Assembly (NCBI RefSeq): GCF_900104575.1
Contig: NZ_LT629731.1
Location: forward strand, 756,189-820,188
Direction of reading: 5' to 3'
Source: Bacillus tuaregi
GTDB lineage: Bacteria; Bacillota; Bacilli; Bacillales; Cytobacillaceae
Length of the DNA stretch: 64,000 nt
Part shown: one piece after another, positions 59,816 through 64,000 of the stretch
Layout of the letters: each line of letters starts with the position of its first letter
How positions within the stretch are numbered: the stretch's first letter is position 1
The notes under the pieces: model-generated
What the model was told of the DNA's origin: nothing
The model's input: the letters and a program-made list of their open reading frames with translations, nothing else
Databases searched by the model: none
Translations under genes and position numbers: made by a program

Positions 59816-60577
59816 ATGGTCTTGGCGAAGCTTTTTCGCAGAATGAAACACAAAAGAGGACCGCTGCCGTTACGATATGTACTCTTAGTGACCTTAGTCT
59901 TTTTTATATGTTCAACCCTAATCTGTTTATGGGTAATTGAAAAGGAATTAGAGCCGACCTTGATGAGCTATGCGAAGTCGGAATCAAGAAATATCGCTAC
60001 ATTAGTCATCAACAATGCGGTTGATAAGCAATTTAATGCAGCTGAATCAGAGGACCTTTTTCGGACTATTCCTAACACGGATGGTTCCAATAATATTCAA
60101 TTAGATACAGAAAAGATCATTCGTAAACAGACCGAGATTGTAAGTCTCATTCATGAAAATATTAAAGAAGCAGAGGAAGGGAATACGGATGTTCTCCGTT
60201 CTCTTACAGATGTTGAAATTGAAAAGAAAAAGCACGAGGAAGCAAAAGGAATCAATTTCTCCATTCCATTAGGGCGGGCAACCGATAATGCCTTGCTTGG
60301 TAATCTTGGTCCAGATATACCGGTAGAATTTTATGCAATCGGAGATGTGCAATCAGATGTCAAAACGAAAATAGAGGAATTCGGCATCAATGGTGGCATC
60401 ATTGAAATATTTATTGAAGTGCAGGTCAATATTGAAATTATCGTTCCTTTTTCCTCCGATATTACGGTTGTGAAACGTAATATTCCAATTGGAATGGGTG
60501 TCTTCAGAGGCGACGTACCACAATTCTATAACGGCAATGGAAACAGCACTCCAGCCATACAACTGCCAAAGGAATAA
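59816..60577 (+). CDS. yunB: sporulation protein YunB
   Basis: About 253 aa. A basic N-terminus, one membrane helix (about residues 20-42), then an extracytoplasmic domain (EPTLMSYAKSESRNIATLVINNAV in sections; NFSIPLGRATDNALLGNLGPDIPVEF in sections). This matches YunB, made in the mother cell and needed for full sporulation in B. subtilis. The start is uncertain: ATG at 59816 lies very close to GAGGGGGG, and a TTG at 59822 has better spacing. Confidence 0.9.
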   Translation: MVLAKLFRRMKHKRGPLPLRYVLLVTLVFFICSTLICLWVIEKELEPTLMSYAKSESRNIATLVINNAVDKQFNAAESEDLFRTIPNTDGSNNIQLDTEKIIRKQTEIVSLIHENIKEAEEGNTDVLRSLTDVEIEKKKHEEAKGINFSIPLGRATDNALLGNLGPDIPVEFYAIGDVQSDVKTKIEEFGINGGIIEIFIEVQVNIEIIVPFSSDITVVKRNIPIGMGVFRGDVPQFYNGNGNSTPAIQLPKE

Positions 60578-60583
60578 AATAAG

Positions 60584-60650
60584 GGTGTCAGGCACAGCAG
60601 TTGGACAAATGATTGATTTTGTCTTTTTGCGGTGCCTGACACCCTAGTTT
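60584..60650. terminator. bidirectional hairpin with GTGTCAGGCAC arms
   Basis: GGGTGTCAGGCAC (60590-60602) and GTGCCTGACACCC (60632-60644) enclose a second stem GGACAAA/TTTTGTC. It separates the convergent yunB and lytH genes. The arm sequence recurs in degenerate form near 49766 and 49925, so it may be a mobile palindrome used as a terminator. Confidence 0.7.
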
Positions 60651-60656
60651 TCTTGT

Positions 60657-61646
60657 CTATTTCGCTCGTAGTCTTTCCTGTCGTTCCCACAGCCGTAAAT
60701 GCGGATACGGATCAAAGGACCATTCTGTTCTTCCATTGTCCTTATACATTCCATAATGCAAATGAGGCGGGAATTTGCCAGATGTACCTGGAGGACCATA
60801 ACCGGAGCTGCCAACACTGCCAATCATCTGACCTGGTTCAACCACTTGCCCGATATGTAGATCCTTGGCAAATCCATTTAAATGTGCAAAATAGTGGTAA
60901 TTATTATTAATGTCGCGAATCCCGACCCGCCAGCCGCCGTATTTATTCCAGCCCTTCATCTCGACAATTCCATACGATGTCGCACGAACCGGAACCCCGT
61001 AGCTAGCAAAAATATCAGTCCCTTCATGAATCCGTCTGCCGCCCCAGCCCCGTGCATCTCCCCACGTGTTTTTGTAGCTGTGGTTACTGCGAAGCGGAAC
61101 AGGAAATGCGTGATTCTCTAAATTCAAATGTCCAAAATGCCTGTAAATCTTGGCTTTTCCCATAATAATACTGACCGTTTTGTCACGCTTATAATAGTTC
61201 CATAAAGCCAGCTTTATATTATCGTGATCAGTACCATAATCTAAAATATGGCGGGCAAAGGAATAAAGAACATCTGCATCACTTTTAAGGGATGCTTTAT
61301 TATCTCCGTCACCATCAGAACCAATCCCTTCAAAAAATTGAATCGTAAGCGGGTTTTCATCTGATCGATTTGGATTTGTGAGTCCGACCCATTCCTCCGC
61401 TGGAAAATAAATACCTGTTAAACCCTCTGCTTTTGGTAAATCCTTTCGGGATTGGCGGATATTTCGTTCATACTGGTCAACAGCAGCTAAATAATACCAG
61501 GGAATATTTGTTACGGATTCGATTTTTTGATATAGCTCCATTCTCCCAGCAAAGTGATCGGTTTGTTTATTTTCTGCCTTTGCCATGACAGGTTCATGTA
61601 CAACAAGCAGTATGAAACAAAGCGAACAAAGTAAAGCCTGCCGCAT
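60657..61646 (-). CDS. lytH: M23 metallopeptidase, LytH-like L-Ala-D-Glu peptidase
   Basis: 329 aa from the ATG at 61646 (GGGAGG site). N-terminal signal/anchor (about 1-22), then a region of the LytH type, and a C-terminal LytM/M23 domain with zinc motifs HEGTD (HxxxD) and HLHYG (HxH). LytH trims spore cortex peptide side chains to single L-Ala late in sporulation. The gene order yunB-lytH-lipA-yutC is that of B. subtilis. Confidence 0.92.
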   Translation of the reverse strand: MRQALLCSLCFILLVVHEPVMAKAENKQTDHFAGRMELYQKIESVTNIPWYYLAAVDQYERNIRQSRKDLPKAEGLTGIYFPAEEWVGLTNPNRSDENPLTIQFFEGIGSDGDGDNKASLKSDADVLYSFARHILDYGTDHDNIKLALWNYYKRDKTVSIIMGKAKIYRHFGHLNLENHAFPVPLRSNHSYKNTWGDARGWGGRRIHEGTDIFASYGVPVRATSYGIVEMKGWNKYGGWRVGIRDINNNYHYFAHLNGFAKDLHIGQVVEPGQMIGSVGSSGYGPPGTSGKFPPHLHYGMYKDNGRTEWSFDPYPHLRLWERQERLRAK

Positions 61647-61907
61647 ACAAATCCTCCCTTCATTTTTAAAAGATAACTTTATCATTCGTTTTTTCAGCCC
61701 CTCAACATCTTAGACAATGGTAACCGGGAAGCCTGCACTTTTCTCTTCCTCATTAGTTTGTGAGGAGAAAAGGATTTCATAAATATAAATTTTTGGAAAT
61801 ACATGCTGTGGTTTCGATTTCTTGTTGTTCAATCTTTTTATATGTTAAAGTGGGAATGATAGAATTTCTGTATGGAATATTATTCTGAAATAGAGTGGAG
61901 TGAGGAT

Positions 61908-62825
61908 ATGTCCAATAAAAAAGACCTACAACGTAAACCAGAATGGTTAAAAATAAAACTCAATACAAATGAACATTACACAAACCTGAAAAAAATGATG
62001 CGCGAAAATGATCTACATACGGTATGTGAAGAAGCGCGATGCCCTAATATTCATGAATGCTGGGCGCAAAGAAGAACCGCTACTTTTATGATTCTTGGTG
62101 ATACCTGTACAAGAGCCTGCCGTTTCTGTGCGGTTAAGACTGGACTTCCGTCCGAATTGGATTGGAAGGAACCGGAAAGGGTAGCAGATTCAGTCCAAAT
62201 CATGAATTTAAAGCATGTCGTTGTAACTGCCGTTGCACGGGATGATTTAAAGGATGGTGGTGCTGCTGTCTTTGCGGAAACCGTTCGGGCTATCAGAAGA
62301 AAAAACCCGCTAACCTCGATTGAGGTATTGCCCTCGGATATGGGTGGGGTGTATGAGAATCTGAAAACATTAATGGATGCGAAGCCGGATATATTAAATC
62401 ATAATATCGAAACGGTTGAAAGGCTGTCTCCAAGTGTAAGGGCAAGGGCAAAGTATGAACGTTCGTTGGAATTTTTACGCCGTGCGAAGGAGCTTCAGCC
62501 GGAAATTCCGACGAAATCTAGCCTTATGGTCGGTCTCGGCGAAACGAAAGAAGAGATACTAGCCACAATGGATGACCTGCGTGCCAACCAGGTTGATATT
62601 ATGACCATTGGTCAGTATTTACAGCCGACGAAAAAGCATTTAGCGGTAGAAAAGTACTACCATCCTGATGAGTTCAAGGAGTTAAAGGAGATCGCGATGC
62701 AAAAGGGCTTCAGCCACTGTGAATCCGGTCCACTTGTCCGCTCCTCCTACCATGCAGATGAGCAGGTAAATGAAGCAGCCAAACAAAAGCATTCATTAGG
62801 AGACCAGGAGTTAAAAAATGCTTAG
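61908..62825 (+). CDS. lipA: lipoyl synthase
   Basis: 305 aa radical-SAM enzyme. The auxiliary cluster cysteines are in [13 protein letters not shown] (near residue 45) and the radical-SAM cluster in [13 protein letters not shown] (near 76, C-x3-C-x2-C); the C-terminal RSSYHADE arginine/serine motif is present. It inserts two sulfurs into octanoyl-GcvH or E2 subunits, consuming a 4Fe-4S cluster, so it depends on the suf operon seen upstream. ATG at 61908 follows GTGAGGAT; earlier in-frame ATG adds 12 residues without homologue support. Confidence 0.96.
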   Translation: MSNKKDLQRKPEWLKIKLNTNEHYTNLKKMMRENDLHTVCEEARCPNIHECWAQRRTATFMILGDTCTRACRFCAVKTGLPSELDWKEPERVADSVQIMNLKHVVVTAVARDDLKDGGAAVFAETVRAIRRKNPLTSIEVLPSDMGGVYENLKTLMDAKPDILNHNIETVERLSPSVRARAKYERSLEFLRRAKELQPEIPTKSSLMVGLGETKEEILATMDDLRANQVDIMTIGQYLQPTKKHLAVEKYYHPDEFKELKEIAMQKGFSHCESGPLVRSSYHADEQVNEAAKQKHSLGDQELKNA

Positions 62826-62827
62826 AA

Positions 62828-62870
62828 TCAAAAAGAGCTCAGCTTGGCATCAGGCTGAACTCTTTTTATA
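62828..62870. terminator. bidirectional terminator between lipA and the lipoprotein gene
   Basis: AAAAAGAGCTCAGC and GCTGAACTCTTTTT arms around TTGGCATCAG. Confidence 0.85.
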
Positions 62871-62882
62871 TTCGCATCAGCA

Positions 62883-63521
62883 TCACTCTTTTTCAACATG
62901 GTTTGAGCGGTTTTGGATATGAATCATGTCTCCATTAGCATTTTCCTCATCATAAACCGGCTGACCTTGAGGTGTTTTTAGCATATCTCGAATCAGCTTA
63001 TCAATGCCTGTTTCGGCATTTCGGCTGTTGGAATCAAGGTAGGAATAGCTTTCCATCGTTTCTCTAAGGTTAAAATTATCGCTGACATAGACACGGTACC
63101 AGCGAGGTACAACAGACATACCGGTTTTCTTAACCTGATCTGCAGTCAGATTCCGATTCTTTGTATCGGTAGCATATATAATGAGAACCTCTTCATCTGT
63201 CACAAGTGTCGCGGCATCCTGGACATTGGGAAGGTCCGTACAATATTTAGAAATCGTATCGGCGACCTTTTCGCGGTCAAGCGCTGTATAATGGTTATCT
63301 GAATGGTTTGTCCCTATTACAGGACTTTTTTGATGCCGTACGTAGCCGAAGTTTTCACTTTTATTCCCGTTTTGATGCTCCTTATATAATTCACGCCGGT
63401 CATCATTGACGTTAATCGTGTTGCCGCTATCCTTGTAGATATCCTCTCGTGCGCTATCCTTCTGACAGCCTGCTATGAGAGTGAGACTGCACAGTCCCAT
63501 TATCAGCCATGTATTCTTCAT
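62883..63521 (-). CDS. yutC: YhcN/YlaJ family sporulation lipoprotein (YutC-like)
   Basis: 212 aa. Lipobox LIAGC (Cys about 19) follows a short hydrophobic signal; then a hydrophilic linker and the YhcN/YlaJ domain (DREKVADTISKYCTDLPNVQDAATLVTDEEVLI in sections; VVPRWYRVYVSDNFNLRETM in sections). Such lipoproteins sit in the spore inner membrane or forespore septum. B. subtilis yutC is likewise next to lipA and lytH. AGGGAGGTG site before the ATG. Confidence 0.88.
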   Translation of the reverse strand: MKNTWLIMGLCSLTLIAGCQKDSAREDIYKDSGNTINVNDDRRELYKEHQNGNKSENFGYVRHQKSPVIGTNHSDNHYTALDREKVADTISKYCTDLPNVQDAATLVTDEEVLIIYATDTKNRNLTADQVKKTGMSVVPRWYRVYVSDNFNLRETMESYSYLDSNSRNAETGIDKLIRDMLKTPQGQPVYDEENANGDMIHIQNRSNHVEKE

Positions 63522-63539
63522 TTTTGCTACTCACCTCCC

Positions 63540-64000
63540 TCTATAAATGTTGATTTATCAACGGTTTGACCCGTTGGTGGAGTGTCAAAAAAAAATTTTT
63601 CGACACGCTTCCTAACAATATTTTTATATTATGTGAAACTATTCCATCATATGGGTACGCTACGCGGTCACTACTGGATAATTGTGGTAAGTAGTGTCAG
63701 AGAATTATGTGATGCACAATGGATCTCTGCGTAACTTATGATGACGTACCCTCCCATATCTCTGGGCATCTGTGTGCCTACATTCCTTCGTTCGGTCTAG
63801 TCATAAGGCAGAGGCTAGCGAAGCTCCTTTAGGGACTCTAGGTCGAATGGTGAATATAATGCCAGCTTCTCCGTGTCATCCTGTTGTCTAGGTCTGTAAA
63901 GGGGATGTAGAAATCTATATAGTCTCTGCGAGACTCGGAATATCCTTCATCATTCGCTGCGCATCAAATGCTTTGTGCTTCGTGCTGATTCCATGTAACA
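63540..64000. other. gene-free right end, possible structured RNA or mobile-element end
   Basis: About 460 bp without a credible ORF. GGGTACG (63653-63659) can pair with CGTACCC (about 63745), enclosing CACTACT/AGTAGTG and CAGAG/CTCTG hairpins; further right are GGCA/TGCC, CATCC/GGATG and AGTCTC-TGC-GAGACT stems. GC content is above the intergenic average here. I cannot match it to a known RNA family; the window ends inside it. Confidence 0.4.

Noticed and set aside
63880-63960. Group I intron core (ATATAGTCTCTGC resembling the conserved S segment)
   Set aside because: The partner P7 strand and the P/Q segments are missing at expected places; the match is explained by a local AGTCTC/GAGACT hairpin.

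Overview
The window looks like chromosomal DNA of a low-GC, endospore-forming member of the Bacillaceae (order Bacillales; my guess is a Bacillus/Neobacillus/Cytobacillus-type genome). Indicators are strong GGAGG-type ribosome sites with ATG/GTG/TTG starts, many rho-independent terminators, S-box, preQ1 and yybP-ykoY riboswitches, spore coat and germination genes, and gene order that follows the B. subtilis map in several blocks (sigL-cggR-gapA..eno; secG-est-rnr-smpB-ssrA; fadNAE-yusI-gcvH-yusFED-metNPQ-sufCDSUB; yunE/D/C/B-lytH-lipA-yutC). No prophage, rRNA, tRNA or CRISPR was seen.

Layout. 1-8.5 kb: end of rpoN (sigma-54), a glutaredoxin, then central glycolysis (cggR, gapA, pgk, tpiA, gpmI, eno). 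A CggR operator precedes cggR, a promoter plus hairpin leader precedes pgk, and an unusual array of eight 52-bp palindromic repeats separates gpmI from eno. 8.6-14 kb: a cysteine-rich small protein, secG, a carboxylesterase, RNase R, SmpB and tmRNA, i.e. secretion and trans-translation/RNA quality control. 14-20.8 kb (minus strand): a gerA-type germinant receptor operon; then a four-gene module of an uncharacterised protein, a small lipoprotein, a glutathionylspermidine-synthase-like ATP-grasp enzyme and a DUF350 membrane protein; then an IDEAL-domain gene. 20.9-24 kb: CotB-type coat protein and a YwrK/ArsB-like transporter with a histidine-rich loop.

24-35 kb: a Fur-box-studded YclNOPQ-type siderophore importer, queT under a preQ1 riboswitch, a terC/ykoY gene under a Mn-type (yybP-ykoY) riboswitch, a kinase-like gene, a tungstate ABC importer (tupCBA) with an HTH/binding-protein regulator, and a RodA/FtsW-family gene. 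36-44.7 kb: small spore coat/SASP-like genes, the fatty-acid beta-oxidation operon fadNAE, and the yusI-gcvH-yusF-yusE-yusD group. 44.7-49.3 kb: two S-box riboswitches controlling metY and metNIQ (sulfur amino acid synthesis and methionine uptake). 50.2-55.5 kb: the complete SUF Fe-S assembly operon, which would supply FeS enzymes such as LipA at 61.9 kb. 55.6-63.5 kb: TauE/SafE permease, YunD, YunC, an HD-GYP protein, YunB, LytH, LipA and a YhcN/YlaJ-type lipoprotein. The last ~450 bp has no gene I recognise.

The parts least explained by known features are the 52-bp hairpin array (6660-7076), a ~170-195-bp structured element present twice (34343-34513 and 56462-56655) with compensatory stem changes, the ATP-grasp/lipoprotein module, and the gene-free, fold-prone right end of the window. 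No function was demonstrated for any of these.
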